Positions 1 through 14,339 of a DNA stretch of 64,000 bases are shown here, one piece after another (position 1 is the first letter of the stretch; every line of letters begins with the position of its first letter). Under the pieces are notes generated by a model. It did no database searches. It saw only the letters and a program-made list of their open reading frames with translations, and was not told where the DNA came from. Source of the stretch: Lamellibrachia satsuma (taxonomy: Eukaryota; Annelida; Polychaeta; Sabellida; Siboglinidae); contig BSQZ01000095.1 in assembly GCA_033239005.1 (NCBI GenBank), forward strand, positions 328,367 through 392,366, given 5' to 3'. A program made the translations under genes and the position numbers.

Positions 1-40
1 AACCAAAACTGTCGAGAAGAATATTTACAAGCCAGATGAT

Positions 41-335
41 GTGGGCGAGTCACTCTGTGTGGACGGAGGAGGGCCAGGTCACTCTGTGTGGACGGAGGAG
101 GGCCAGGTCACTCGGTGTGGATGGAGCAGGGCCAGGTCACTCGGTGTGGACGGAAGAGGGCCAGGTCACTCGGTGTGGAAGGAGGAGGGCCAGGTCACTC
201 GGTGTGGATGGAGGAGAGCCAGGTCACTCGGTGTGGAAGGAGGAGGGCCAAGTCACTCGGTGTGGATGAAGGAGGGCCAGGTCACTCGGTGTGGACGGAA
301 GAGGGCCAGGTCACTCGGTGTGGACGGAGAAGGGC
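41..335 (+). repeat. 29 bp minisatellite, copy 1
   Basis: About ten tandem units of 29 bp contain the core GGAGGGCCAGGTCACTC(T/G)GTGTGGA. Because the unit is not a multiple of three, all three frames cycle through the same peptides, giving open frames that are not genes. The array recurs, longer, at 30,355-30,905 (inverted) and 39,522-40,105 (direct). Confidence 0.95.
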
Positions 336-339
336 CGAC

Positions 340-890
340 TACCAAAGAAAGCAGATGCGATGAAACAGCCAGGCTGTACGGAAACGGAAAGAGCGCAACT
401 AAGATGAGAGGACAATGTAAAGAGGGTTGGTCGAAAGGCAGAGGAAGAGGATGGAGGGAGGATGGAGGGAGAAGGCTGTCGATAAATGGAAAGAGATAAA
501 ACACTCACAGAGCTACAATGTAATTACTAGCATCACCCCTTCATAAAAGTAGCAACAAGGAAGAACATATGCTGCATTTGTGGTGATGTCAATTGTTGTC
601 AGAAATAAGTAAATGTTGTTGAATTGTGGCATTTTCACGGCAGGAATAATGTCAGGGGACATAATGTATGTATTAATCCCTAGGACATTACCCCTGGGGG
701 ATATTATCCGGTAGCAATGTCCAGGGAGCATTGTTTGGGGGGTAATATCAACTTTCGCCAGCATATTTCTTAAGTATGTAAATCCTGTTTCTATCATATT
801 TGTGATCTCCGTCGAATTCGTCACATATCTATATCTACTGCTACAACAATATCAACGGCATTAATTAGTAGCCGCCTTGACTATTGTTGT
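340..890. other. No gene recognised
   Basis: A purine-rich stretch (to about 500) is followed by AT-rich sequence. A 103-residue frame at 513-824 (- strand) is not kept in the other two copies (29,820-30,180 and 40,275-40,600) and has no recognisable motif, so I do not call it a gene. Confidence 0.6.
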
Positions 891-894
891 CGCT

Positions 895-1140
895 GCGCTT
901 AGGGTCTGGAATGAACTCCCTATCACTTTCAAACTATCTTAAACTATTGCTATTTTCCGAAAAAAAACTCAAGATATATCTATTCCAACTTCCATTTCCA
1001 CCATAAATGTTCGGTTGTCCCTCGTTCTGATACTGACTTTTGCGCGTCCATGTTCACGGTTATGCTTAATTATTAAGTTTCGTTGCGCCTCTGATGATAT
1101 AGGCGCCATAGAAGTTAATTATTATTATTATTAAAAGTAT
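895..1140 (+). mobile_element. LINE 3' tail fragment (L2/CR1-like)
   Basis: Broken reading frames give VWNELP-type residues typical of the C-terminal end of CR1/L2 reverse transcriptases. The fragment ends with TGCGCCTCTGATGATATAGG and a (TTA)n tail, the usual 3' end of this class. A related tail occurs at 3,780-3,870. The piece is repeated at 29,545-29,815 (inverted) and 40,640-40,905. Confidence 0.6.
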
Positions 1141-1512
1141 ATGTCGTTATTTACAGAAATGGAACACAACATAGCACGTTGTATACAAAATAAATAAACC
1201 GCTCTTGTTGTTGAAGACAACACGCTTATGTTTAGTGGAAACCCTATAATCGGCTTGGCGTAAGTTAACAATCACGCATTTGTTGTTCTAAAATGATTGC
1301 ACGTTATATATCGTTGATATTCCAATGGATTTATTTGCTTTGTCCAACAAGTATTATTTTAGTATAACATTATGACAACCCAAGCATTGATTTAGCTTAG
1401 GATATCCAAATGGTTTGTTTGCTAGTGTTTAGTGACTACCGGATGTGTTCGTGTATGCGCCTGCGTTACTATAAAAAGTGTGTCCCTCGATGAGAAAGAT
1501 TTGTTGGTTTAC
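1141..1512. other. Intron or downstream sequence, nothing recognised
   Basis: AT-rich sequence downstream of the last visible reductase exon (the gene reads on the - strand). No exon with the expected next motif of the reductase family (an IRVNAV-like segment) is visible. Confidence 0.5.
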
Positions 1513-1711
1513 CTGATGTGGGCCCAGTTCCAAGGCCATCACCCTCGTGACCTGGTCAAGTGCCCCTTTCGACGCGCAGATCGCCGTGTGGAGGGGAAGA
1601 GCCGTGTGAGAACCAATTGAAGAAATGTTGACTATGGCACCTCCTTTGCCTCTGTCAACCATTCCTCTTGCCACTACCTTGAACATGATGGTTGAATAAA
1701 TGTAATGTTAG

Positions 1712-1835
1712 GGGCCATTCACAATTATCGACAAGTTGTTAGAGGCCGTTCACAATTATCGACAAGTTGTTAGAGGCCGTTCACAATTATCGACAAGTTG
1801 TTAGAGGCCGTTCACAATTATCGACATATACCTTT
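1712..1835 (+). repeat. 31 bp minisatellite, about 4 units
   Basis: Tandem unit with core GGCCGTTCACAATTATCGAC followed by AAGTTGTTAGA. It lies in the intron just upstream of reductase exon 5. The other copies (28,800-28,985 and 41,482-41,660) have about six units, so copy number varies. Confidence 0.92.
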
Positions 1836-3320
<1,485 letters not shown>

Positions 3321-3505
3321 TAATATTTCAAACAAGCTATTGTAAATACTCTTATTTAAAACAAACTATATATAAAAATTACCTAAACAATTATCGTCCT
3401 CTCTATAATTTAAGTTTTCTGTCAAACGTATTGGGAAAAGTAGTTGCCTTCATCAACATATTTATAAATACCACTTATAAATGTGTCTACAGTCTGCATA
3501 TAAAT
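3321..3505 (+). mobile_element. CR1-like LINE 3' UTR fragment
   Basis: Identical in kind to the 3' end of the CR1 element at 4,145-5,090 (inverted), running from GCTATTGTAAATACTC to ACAGTCTGC. It is shared with the right arm (27,061-27,225) and so predates the duplication, unlike the complete left-arm insertion. Confidence 0.65.
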
Positions 3506-3870
3506 GATTTCACTCAACCGAAACGGCTCTTCTCAAGATACACAATGAACTGTTTGACAGCATGGACAATAGCAAAGTCACCGCACTCACTTTACTAGAT
3601 CTCTCAGCTGCTTTTGATACGATTGATCATTCAATCCATTTGCAACGCCTCCATAGAAATTTCAGCATTTCTGGCACAACTCTTCGGTGGTTCAAATCAT
3701 ATTTTTAGACAAACACCAAAGCAATGACACTTCTGGAATACTGTGATACATCCCCACCAGATACCGTTCCTCCCTGTTCACGATTATGCTTAATAATGTT
3801 GTTTTGTTGCGCCACTGCATTCAGGTTCCTGAGGATATAGGCGATATGGAAATGTATTATTATTAAATTG
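3506..3870 (+). mobile_element. LINE reverse transcriptase fragment (motif A)
   Basis: Conceptual translation on the + strand shows LDLSAAFDTIDHS, the palm motif A of CR1/L2/Jockey-type reverse transcriptases, then LRWFKSYF and an in-frame stop. It is truncated at both ends and finishes with the same 3' tail as the 895-1,140 fragment plus (TTA)n. A mirror copy is at 26,695-27,060. Non-functional. Confidence 0.75.
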
Positions 3871-4144
3871 GTTTTCAAGACAAAGGTTCGTTTACGTTCG
3901 TTTAATAAGAAAGGTAAAATACCTCAGCTTTCAGGTGATCCAGGTCTTCCTGTGAACGACTCAGTGCAATTGTTTCGGCTCCTCCCGCTGCCAGGGCCTT
4001 TGCAATGGCATTTCCGATCCCTGCAATGTTAATGCACAGTACACACATAGAGATTTAACAAGATTGCCATCTCCAACAACAAGTTCCAGATGGCAAGTGG
4101 ACAATGAAGCCATTGGCTTATCGAGAGTCCAACAATTTTCTCAT

Positions 4145-5090
4145 CTATGCAGACTGTAGACACATTTATAAGTGGTATTTATAAATATGTTGATGAAGGC
4201 AACTACTTTTCCCAATACGTTTGACAGAAAACTTAAATTATAGAGAGGACGATAATTGTTTAGGTAATTTTTATATATAGTTTGTTTTAAATAAGAGTAT
4301 TTACAATAGCCCTTATCAGATATCTGTCAATTCTATTTTTAAACATATTCACACTACTAGCATTAACACAATCATTTGGCAGTTTGTTCCATTCATTTAT
4401 CACCCTCTGTGAGAAAGAGTACTTTCTCGTGTCCAACCTACACTGCTCCTTAACTAATGCTGCTTTGTGTCCTCTGGTTCTACTGCCTTCTTTAAGTTTG
4501 AAGAACATATTCCTATCAACATCCTCATAACCGTTCACTATTTTAAACACTTCTATTTGGTCTCCTCTTAGTCTCCTGGTCTCTAGTGTTGTCAAACCAC
4601 ATTGTAATAAGCGACTTTCGTAACTAAGGTCTCTTAATTCTGGAATCATCTTAGTTTCTCTTCGTTGTATTCTTTCTAGCTTATCTGTGTCTTTTTTTAC
4701 GATATGGCCTCCATGCTTGAATACAATATTCCAAATGTGGTCTAACTATTGCTTTGTACAGGGGTACAATTAGATGTTTCTCCTTATACGTGATAGTTCT
4801 CCTAATTAGCCCTAGAATTTGATTTCCTTTCGAAGCAGCAATCCCACATTGCTCTGAAACTTTCATGTCAGCATTAAATGTTACTCCTAAATCTTTTTCT
4901 TGTGTGGTTCTACCTAGTACAGCATCCCCCATTTTATATTCCTCGTCCATATTTCCATGTCCTATGTGTATACATTTACACTTCCCAAAATTGAATAACA
5001 TTTGCCATTTTTCTGACCATTTAACACATGTTTCTAGATCATCCTGTAAACTTTGTTTATCTGTATCATTAGTAATGGATATTTTGTATT
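4145..5090 (-). mobile_element. CR1-like LINE, truncated insertion (left arm only)
   Basis: Reads on the - strand from about 5,090. WSEKWQMLFN, LGVTFNADMKVSEQC and HLEYCIQAW are followed, after a 1 nt slip in an A-run near 4,690, by ELRDLSYESRL, RRLRGDQIEVFKI, INEWNKLP and RIDRYL, then a 3' UTR to about 4,145. This is the C-terminal third of a CR1-group reverse transcriptase, 5'-truncated as is normal for LINEs. The right arm has an (ATGTGC)n stretch at the equivalent place and no insertion, so this copy arrived in one arm only. Confidence 0.85.
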
Positions 5091-5431
5091 AATAACACAA
5101 GCTCAATCCCAGCCATCACACCTACAGAGGCCCGAGAACGGGCCGAGGGCGGCAAATTTATCGGTCCAACATCGGCATCCGCCTGCGGCCCGATGTACAT
5201 TTTTTCCATCGATTCAACATCGGGCCGAAGCCGGCAAACTTATCGGTCCAACATCGGCATCCGCCTGCGGGCCGATGTAGGTTTTGCCCATCGGGCCGAA
5301 GGCGGCAAATTTATCGGTCCAATTTACCGGCTTCAGCGTGCGGGCCGATGTGGGTTTTGTCCATAGGCTTAACAATGGGCCGATGACGGCTCATAAGCGG
5401 CTGCCGATAGGAAGCCGCCTATGAACCGATG

Positions 5432-5784
<353 letters not shown>

Positions 5785-6360
5785 GATTAAAATAGGCCCA
5801 ACAAAGGCATTTTAAATTTATTAATCAATATGAGTTGTACAATTTTAATAAGATACCTTCCACAATGTATTTTATTAAACCTGTTAACATTAAGTCACTA
5901 ACCATTCTCCATATAAACTATTGTAACATGTATACATAATAACAAAACTACAGAAGTGTGCGACAAAATGATAACAAACAGTCAGTATATAATGCACACA
6001 CTTCTATCCATTGCTAAAAAGTATCAAACTGCTAAATAAAAGTTTAAGATATCTTTAAATGACAATTAAACTGTTATCACTAATATGTCAACAGAAACCT
6101 TCCTGAATACCTAAAAAAATTAAGCATAATGCACAATTCTGGTGTGCATGCATATGGCACAAAAGCCGTGGGAATATCCACATTGAAAGGGCAAACACTG
6201 AACTGACAAACAAACGCATTACACATAGCATCAGTTAATTCAATAATACCCCTAATCCAATCACAGTCAAGATCCACACTCACTCTCTTAAAAGGCTTCA
6301 GTATGTACACAACGACCTATATAATTTCAATGAACCGTGCAACTTTCCTAGACATTGCTA

Positions 6361-6585
<225 letters not shown>

Positions 6586-7188
6586 ACATTCAAACTTAAA
6601 CTGCCAGTTAACCGTTCAAATGTATATTTATGAATACAGATTATACAGTATAACTTTATAATGATTTTTCCAGGTTCTCTTTTAAATAAACAATGCTCTT
6701 GGACATTTTTTTTCAATTGATCAATGCAACGCCACCAACGCACCATGTCATTACTTTCAACACAAGCATATTATCTTATACATATATTGTTAACATTTTA
6801 TCACAAATGTTTTCAGGTTGATATATGTATTCGTATGTGGATTTGTGCAATTTATTATACGATAATACTTAATAAATAGGCGTTGACCATATCTTACTTG
6901 TACTTAAATTAATGTGTTCAAGTCTCAAAAACATTCACTTCAATTGTTTACCCCTGCCACATCCTGCTTAGCCTATGTTGGGTCCATTCGGTGCTTCCTA
7001 GCACCATCCCGATCAGAGACAGAGGCAGTTCGGAACCATTCCTGGATGACTCGCTTTATGTCATGCTCATGGTTTAAGTTGTGCCATTTGTTGTCACCTC
7101 ATTGTTTCCGACAGCAACTGAAATATTAACATAACAATTAAGTTAACAATACCAAGTGTCCACGGCCCATGGAATTGGGCAATTCCCT

Positions 7189-7270
7189 TATTAAAATATA
7201 CCATGGTAAATACCATCATGTTGTTTTGAAACAGGTAAACCATGGTATACCACAGTTTACCATATATACA
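7189..7270. repeat. TACCATGG palindromic repeat
   Basis: Short imperfect inverted repeats built from TACCATGGTA and TTTACC. Related clusters are at 11,565-11,685 and, mirrored, at 18,752-18,868 and 24,570-24,650. This looks like a small MITE-like palindromic family. Confidence 0.7.
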
Positions 7271-8025
7271 ACATTTTACAAATATAAAACAAATATATTG
7301 ATCGAGAACTAATTAAGCAACCGACCGATACAGGGCAGAATGAAATGAAATTTTTACATAATTTGTATATAATTATGTGTTTCTGTTCTGATAAAGTACT
7401 CGTAAGAAATAAACATAAACAGACAGTACACACTGAGCCAGTATAAATAAATCTTCAGACTTCACCTATTATTGACCTAAGGCTAAGCCTAAGCTATGCC
7501 TATGCCCATGGCTATGTCACTTCACGGCCTTTGGCTTTGCCGTTTGAGTTTGGCGCCTAAAATTACGATGTGCATAGTTCTACTTTGCGAACAAAAATAA
7601 TTTATATAATGCTAAAAATCAATGTATTGGATAGTACAAAATACAGCCAAAGATTAACAAAGGAATTTGTAAACACGTACCTTGTCTTGTGGCGCGCCAG
7701 TCGCATATAAAATTATAAAGGTAAAACAGCGGACTTCAAATATGGCGGCATGGGCCCGGGTAGACTCGCAGTAAAGATTATTTTTAACAATAATAATGTT
7801 CAGTGAATAGTATAAGCATCTGGAGCTTACAAACGTAATTATCATAGCTTGTTAAATTTGTTTAAGAATAACAACACGGTTCATACGAATTTTAGTTTCT
7901 CTTAATTTTATTTCGCTTCCAGCATGGTGCGTCATCGCGCGGGAAATATTCCCCTACACCACATGCGAAATTTAATACGAGTAATAAATCAAAGGCATAC
8001 GGCGCGCGTCAGCCTCCCTCGGCCC
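7271..8025. other. No gene recognised
   Basis: AT-rich sequence matched at 23,820-24,560. A 63-residue frame (7,654-7,845, - strand) is identical in both arms but has no known motif and overlaps a GC-rich stretch that may simply be conserved because the duplication is recent. Confidence 0.5.
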
Positions 8026-8169
8026 GAGTACTGATAAATCACCTCCCGCGAGTGCTAGCGCCGCATCTGCGGCTGGGAAGCGGACTGTGATCGGCAAGCA
8101 CATGCCGAGCACTGCCGCCTGCCAGCCGCTGATATCCGCCATCGGGCCGATGACGGCGTGCTGGCTGGG

Positions 8170-8789
8170 ATATTAGGCCTAAGTACACTGTTTGGCTGAT
8201 GTTTCTTATTATTTTGCTTTCTTCAGATTATATCATATAAAATGTATAATTATCTCCTTGTTTTAGGACAAGTATAGTGCACCCCTATCTGTCTATATTG
8301 TATTATGCTGAATGTTGCACGTTGTTAAATGGTGATGTCTTGAAATTAACATCACAACTAGTATAAACTTTGATATAATTTTATTGCCGTATCTGAAATA
8401 CACCATGTGAACAGTAACGTAATGTGTAACATATAACAGTGCACATTAAGCCTTATATGGGGAGTTACCCCCCCCCCGCCGTACGCGTCAGCTGCCTCGT
8501 GTCACCCATAGAGTTACATCATTAATCACCCCCCTATAAACAAGAGCGATAAGCCAGCTCACTGCAGTGAAGCGGGCGTGGACCACTGACCGGCATTCCA
8601 TTGCACGGCAGAAACAGTTGCATCCACTGCATGACACATAGGGTAGTACTGTTTATAGTGTGAACATAGCATGTTACAAATAGTTGTCTAACATATGTAA
8701 GTAAGTAACTAAGTAAATAAGTAAGTAAATAAGTAAGTAAGTAAGTGAGTAAGTACGTTAATTTATGTCCTCCTCACCATCATTTATTT
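8170..8789. other. Unrecognised sequence with (GTAA)n
   Basis: No gene is seen. A (GTAA)n tract (about 8,698-8,757) matches (CTTA)n at 23,062-23,125 in the other arm. Immediately after it the left arm jumps across about 1.4 kb that is present in the right arm. Confidence 0.6.
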
Positions 8790-9180
8790 TTTTATTAAAT
8801 TGCGATATGTGAATTTAAACAATTCATATGATGTGACATAAGAGCAATTGAGCAGGCATATTCACACGTTTGTTTGTAGAAGCTATTGGTTGTGAAATGG
8901 TGCTTTTTTGAGAGTTTAACAGGCGGAAGGAGTTATGGGAATTTGTCTGCTATGGACCTCGTGGGCGCATGAATATATGGATATTTTTTTTAAATTGAAG
9001 GACGTCGCACATCGGGGCGTTTTAAAAGAGCTGGAGGTAAGTTGTTTTGACAAAATTTGGTCAGCATGTCAATGAGATAATGACAGTCGTTGAGAAAAAG
9101 TTTAAGAATTTTTTATAGTCACGTTTTCTAATAATGAGACAAAACGTTAACATGGCCACCAACGCAATTCTCTACAGTGG
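8790..9180. mobile_element. MITE-like element, end deleted
   Basis: Same family as 10,563-10,978: shared interior AATTCATATGATGTGACATAA and an intact CTACAGTGG end at 9,180. The opposite end is missing because the left-arm deletion falls inside it. The full counterpart is at 21,239-21,671. Confidence 0.65.
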
Positions 9181-10562
9181 TCTGACTCCAAATAAACTAA
9201 AATCGTGGTCACAAACACGTTTGTAGAATATTGATATACTTATGTTTGTGGTCGTTGTTGTTAGCTTAATTGTGGATATTACACGTAATTTGGATGAAAT
9301 TATCTGTTTGTTATAACAAATTTCTTATAATTTTTATAATATAATATATTTTTATAATATATGACCTGCTAAATATAAAAATGTCAAATAAATGTACATT
9401 TTAGTTTTGTACTTTAACGTTTGATGTGCACGAGCTGATATTTTGCGCAATTTGATGTTTAATGTAATACTTTATTGTTAATAAATAAAAAAATATTATT
9501 TTTCATATGCTAAAATAGCATTAAAGACCTTGTGGTAAGCTAAACATCTACAATAAACTATTGGCTTTCCAAAATATCAATTCACCACATATCTATACAA
9601 ATTTCATGTTGTAAGCAGTACTTTGCAAGTGCTTGGGCACAAGGAAATGAAGGTATGCAAACCTATCTCTAGTTAAACACATCCCTGGCTAACCCCACCT
9701 CAAGCTAACCCCATCCATAGCTAACTCTAACCCTCAAGTGGTTTACATAAGATACAGTCATTCCCATGGGCAAAGGTTGATAGGAAAACTGAACCGTTGT
9801 CTTGGAAAAGGCAGACTGCAGTAGCAATCACGAATAGCATGATACAGATAGGATGTCAAAATGGAAATTTGGCGAAAATTAGGGGGTATGACACGAGTAT
9901 GTGACGGAACCGGTAGCCATTTTGCATTAAAACGGTCATTGGTTATATCTGTGTTGTGGTCCAGTGCATTAACAATTTTGTGTAACAAATTTGGACAGAA
10001 TAGTTGTATTTTGGTTGTGTCACACCCACTTGAAGCACTGCGTAGATCAGCATTTTCAAATTTGGCCGTGACTGGCAGCTGGTCATGTGATACTCCTTTA
10101 TGTTGGCGTATCGAAATCAAGCCGTTCGCCTTGTATCTTATCAACTAGAAGTATGAAAGCAGTCACATAAAAAATACAATTTGACCAACCTGACACGTTG
10201 GAATTTACCCTAAATCCAGTTAAATGTGAAAAAAATTATTTTCTTAGAAAGTTATGCAATGTTTGGTTTACAATCAAGCAATTATATGAACACTAATTTT
10301 AAAATAAACTCATTAGTACATTTAAATGAACAGTAAGCAGGCTTCATTGGTTAGCAATGCTCTGTAAAAATTCGACCTATAATTAAATTATGTGACTGGT
10401 ATTCAGCTAATAATACGGGCAAGGCGTTGTTTAGACTTGGCTGTCAAACAAATAATAATGACTTGACAAGCAGGAGTGTTCCATAATGTGTCTACATATA
10501 CACTGTGCCGCAACTTGATATAAAATTTGACACTTTCTCAAAAATCCCTATTTTGGGTAAGA
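9181..10562. other. Unrecognised spacer
   Basis: AT-rich sequence between two MITE-like copies. A 128-residue frame (9,758-10,144, - strand) and an overlapping + strand frame are open, but the mirror copy at 20,278-20,663 is frameshifted and no domain is recognisable. Degenerate CTAACCC-like words at 9,670-9,740 are not a telomere array. Confidence 0.5.
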
Positions 10563-10978
10563 CCACTGTTGATCTTGCTGTTTATTGTTTCAAACGAATT
10601 GAAGGCGTATTAAATTGCAATATGTGAATTTAAACAATTCATATGATGTGACATAAGTGCAATTGAGCAGGCACATTTACAGGTTTGTTTGTAGAAGCTA
10701 TTGGCTGTGAAATTATGCATTATTTTATGGAGTTTAACAGCCGGAGGGATTTATGGGAATTGTTCTGCTATGGGCCACGTGGGCACAAGAATACATGGCT
10801 ATTTTTGTAAAAATTTATGGGCATCGCTCGTCGGGGCTGGAGGTATGTGATTAAAATTATCAGCATGTCAATGTGATGTTGGCAGTTGATGTGAACTATT
10901 TTTTTTATTTTTATGCTCACGTTTTCTTATAATCAGACAAAACGTTAACATAGCCACTAATGCAATTATCTACTGTGG
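10563..10978. mobile_element. MITE-like element, about 416 bp
   Basis: Ends CCACTGTTGATC and ATCTACTGTGG form imperfect terminal inverted repeats. It has no coding capacity. Four related copies are visible in the window (8,790-9,180; here; 19,443-19,858; 21,239-21,671), two per arm. The superfamily is not assignable by eye. Confidence 0.6.
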
Positions 10979-11141
10979 TTTGATTCTTTCACCGCGTAGC
11001 TCACGATACAACCAACAACGACGACTCACGTACAACACAGCTCCAGAATTGTTCATGTTACTCAACAAACAAACCTATATTACTAGTACCTTTTCCAGCT
11101 CCGGTAACCAAAGCATGCTTTCCGTCGAAACGTAAATCCAT

Positions 11142-12425
11142 GATCGACTTGTTCAGACGATTAACTGGCAAATGTGATAGTCTGACCCAGCAGTATGAAT
11201 GGCGAAACGCCCCAGTTCCGAAGTACGCAGACGAAAAATCGAGATTACGTAGCGATGACCCAAATGTTGCTTGCGCGCTGGTAAACAAGCTCGCATTACC
11301 AGTCGCGACAGAAGATAATGAATAATGATCTTACCCACTGACAACACGAGCACCAGCATCCTCGCGTAACAAGCACTAAAAGTAAATATGGGTTATCTTC
11401 GCGTTATCTCGTTTTATCTCGCTGATACAGCACCGGGATGGCTTAATAGTGAAGGTCATAGTGCATGCATGTTTAGGCCTAACGAATGCGTTCTATGTCG
11501 TCTTCAAAAACTGACATTTCGAGGGAAACCTGCTCTCCCTTATGAAAATATGCCATGTTATACCGTGCTATTCCATAGTATACCATGGTTAACATGAATT
11601 ACCATGGTTTACCATGGTTTACCAAGGTTTACCTGTTCCAAAACACCATCGTATACCATGCATTTACCATGGTATATTTTATACATATAGCTCACAAAAT
11701 AAGTCGATATGTGGACCGTAATTACCAAAGGTTTTAGTTCTCTGAACAGCCACGGCAACGTATTGCCGCTGCTGACAGGACGAAGCAACATGGCGGCTTT
11801 GTAAAAGCGGCGAGGTGCGGAAACGACTTATTAGCATTCCGGGGGACATAACTTTGGTCTGAGCACCGGACATCGGTAGACAGGGAATCAGACACGCGCG
11901 ACCATAGACTGCGTTTTGTTTGCCTTAAGAAACTTACGCAAACAGCCGATTCAGCTTGCTTAGTGACAGTGGCATCTGCTACGTGGATGCCCGTTGCTCG
12001 AAGCAAGCGTTTCGGTGCAGATGCTAATTTGACGTAATACTAAGTTCGTTCGGGCGCAAGCAATGGCGGAATGTTGACTTAGGGTGGCATGCTGATGCAA
12101 CCGTGTAGTTGAAGTGTGCGATTTGTTGTGCTCGTTTAGACTTAGATAAATGGTTTTCTGGCATATGGCTATGCTACCCGCGCTGATCGCATTTTCATTA
12201 CGGTATATTTTTTATTCATGATAGGGCGTACAATCTTGTTAATTACGATTCTCCTTCTTGACATTACAGCAAATCTTTCAAAGCAGAAGCTTATTTGGTT
12301 CCAAGGGTGATAGGATTAGCAAATTTGTATCCCTCCCAAATACGATCTGTGCGCGGTGTGTGGTGCGGTGTAAGTAAGAGCACAATTGTTTTTTGTTGTA
12401 CACTACGTAGTTTTCGATATTCACC
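11142..12425. other. Upstream flank of left reductase copy
   Basis: On the - strand this is 5' of reductase exon 1, so any promoter should lie here, but no TATA box or other clear core element was recognised. A TACCATGG palindrome cluster is at 11,565-11,685. Short open frames differ between the arms and are not supported. Confidence 0.5.
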
Positions 12426-12429
12426 AACG

Positions 12430-12795
12430 TTCCATTTGCAAGATTAACGTACGGAGAATAACAAGATTAACGTAAGACGTACGAAGAATAATAAGATTAA
12501 CATACGAGGTACGGAGAATAACAAGATTAACGTAAGACGTACGAAGAATAACAAGATTAACGTAAGAGGTACGGAGAATAACAAGATTAACATACGAGGT
12601 ACGGAGAATAACAAGATTAACGTAAGAGGTACGGAGAATAACAAGATTAACGTAAGAGGTTCGGAGAATAACAAGATTAACGTAAGATGTACGGATAATA
12701 AAAAGATTAACGTAAGAGGTACGGAGAATAACAAGATTAACGTAAGAGGTACGGAGAATAACAAGATTAAAGTAAGAGGTACGGAGAATAGCAAC
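12430..12795. repeat. 30 bp minisatellite, about 12 units
   Basis: Units contain AAGATTAACGTAAGAGGTAC and GGAGAATAAC. Because 30 is divisible by three, every frame stays open, giving a decapeptide repeat (ILRTSYVNLV) that is not a gene. The mirror array at 17,800-17,975 has only about five units. Confidence 0.95.
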
Positions 12796-12799
12796 ATTT

Positions 12800-13244
12800 G
12801 TCCGCGACACCTGTTGAGACAATCTTGAAAATAAACTGTAGAAGCTCTAGGAAACATCACTTTGCTCGATCCAAAAGCAAGGAACGCCGCGGTCATTTTC
12901 TCTGTGGGCTTCATACTTGCCAGCGCAGTTGCCCTCTCCACTCTGGGGCGGGCGCTGGCGCAAGGCACCAGGGTAGGCATTGACTGCTGTGTTGCAGCGT
13001 CCACTGTGGCTGTGAAGGCCGATTCTTGGGTGGCAGTCGTTGTCATGACAAAATCAGACGAAACAGGATGACATTGGTGGTAGTGCTGCTCTTTGGTTTC
13101 GCCGCATCCTCTTCTCAGCCGCATGATGGTGTTTCTTTTCATCTGCCCTTTCAATGCCTCTGCGTGTTGCCTGACACCAAGCGGTGCGGTCTTCGGCCAC
13201 TGCTTCCTAGCTTTTGGGGCTGATGTCACAGGCCTTCGTGTCAC
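12800..13244 (-). other. Unrecognised frame conserved in both arms
   Basis: A frame of about 125 residues (rich in Ala, Thr, Arg; contains KPTEKMTAAFLAFGS) runs into the minisatellite. The equivalent at 17,349-17,790 is nearly identical. It overlaps, antisense, a LINE 3' fragment and has no family I recognise. It may be part of a degraded mobile element. No function is proposed. Confidence 0.25.
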
Positions 13245-13249
13245 GCGTG

Positions 13250-13740
13250 CAGGTGTCCTTGAATCTGAGGGCTATGAGTCCCGCTGGCCTCGCGCCCCTG
13301 GTGAGTTGTCCGTATGGTACTTGTGTTAACAACATTGCTCGCCTGCAGAGGATGCACAATTCGGCTGCGAGGTTAATCTTTCGCCGGCCACGAAGTGATA
13401 GCGCATTGCCTCTTTTGTGCATTTTTCACTGGCTCCCTGTAGCGCGCAGAATCGAGTTTAAGCTCTTAGTGTTTGCATATAATTTTATAGCTGTGCATGG
13501 TGATGCGCCGAAATACTTATGTGATCTCGTATGCCCGTATACAAAAGCAAGAGTCTTGCGCTCTGCTAACAATAACATGTTAACTGTTCAGCGGACTCAC
13601 GTCAAAGCTGGAGATTGTTCGTTTAAAGTCGCTGCGGCGACTCTGCGGAACACTCTGCCAATTGACATTAAAATGTCAGACACTCTCTCCACTTTCCCGG
13701 CACGCATAAAGACTCACTTATATAAACTCTCTTTCTAAGT
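13250..13740 (+). mobile_element. LINE reverse transcriptase C-terminus (CR1/L2 group)
   Basis: A continuous frame of about 160 residues shows RLQRMHNSAARLIF, HWLPVARRIEFKLLVF, ALRNT-like and ARIKTHLYKLSF motifs, the diagnostic C-terminal tail of CR1/L2 reverse transcriptases, ending at the stop near 13,738. It is 5'-truncated. The mirror copy is 16,861-17,375, and both frames are open, so the fragment is fairly young. Confidence 0.85.
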
Positions 13741-13838
13741 TCTACATTCTAGTTCCTGCATTAATATAGTTATGTTATAATTATCAACTTATTTACATGT
13801 TTATTTGTTATAGTGTAAGTACTTATACATTAGTTAAG

Positions 13839-13936
<98 letters not shown>

Positions 13937-14305
13937 TTACATTTTCTGTCTCAATTCTAGGCAGCTGTAACTAAAAGTTATTATATTTTAGAATATTTAT
14001 TTAATTACCGTTTTTATTTTGCTAATTTATTTTTCAACTTTTTATATATTTATTAATTTTTATTACGCTTTAGTATTATGCATTAAAAAATAACTTATAT
14101 ATTTATATACGCCTAATATTATATGTGTTAATCACATAGCATACACATATATTTTATTCATTTAAAGTAACTGTATACTGGTTGTAGAAATGATTATAAT
14201 TATTATTATTTAAGCAAATTTTAGAAAACTACTTACAATTGTCTTGTACATGTTGTAAAGCGCCACGAACAATATAACATTGGAACTGGCGCTATATGAA
14301 ATAAA
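13741..14305. other. AT-rich LINE tail region with (TA)n
   Basis: Follows the LINE stop codon and contains a long (TA)n tract (about 13,839-13,929) and AT-rich sequence. The mirror region 16,484-16,860 lacks the long TA tract. GCGCCACGAACAATATAACA near 14,260 begins the next repeat. Confidence 0.6.
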
Positions 14306-14307
14306 AT

Positions 14308-14339
<32 letters not shown>

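Noticed and set aside
41..499. Repeat protein with GQVTRCGR(K/R)RARSL units
   Set aside because: A 29 bp unit reads through all three frames in turn, and the frames differ among the three array copies. It is a minisatellite, not a gene.
9670..9740. Telomere-like CTAACCC words
   Set aside because: Only a few irregular words, no regular period, and present internally in both arms.
9758..10144. 128-residue open frame on the - strand
   Set aside because: The mirror copy is frameshifted, an overlapping + strand frame is equally open, and no family is recognisable.
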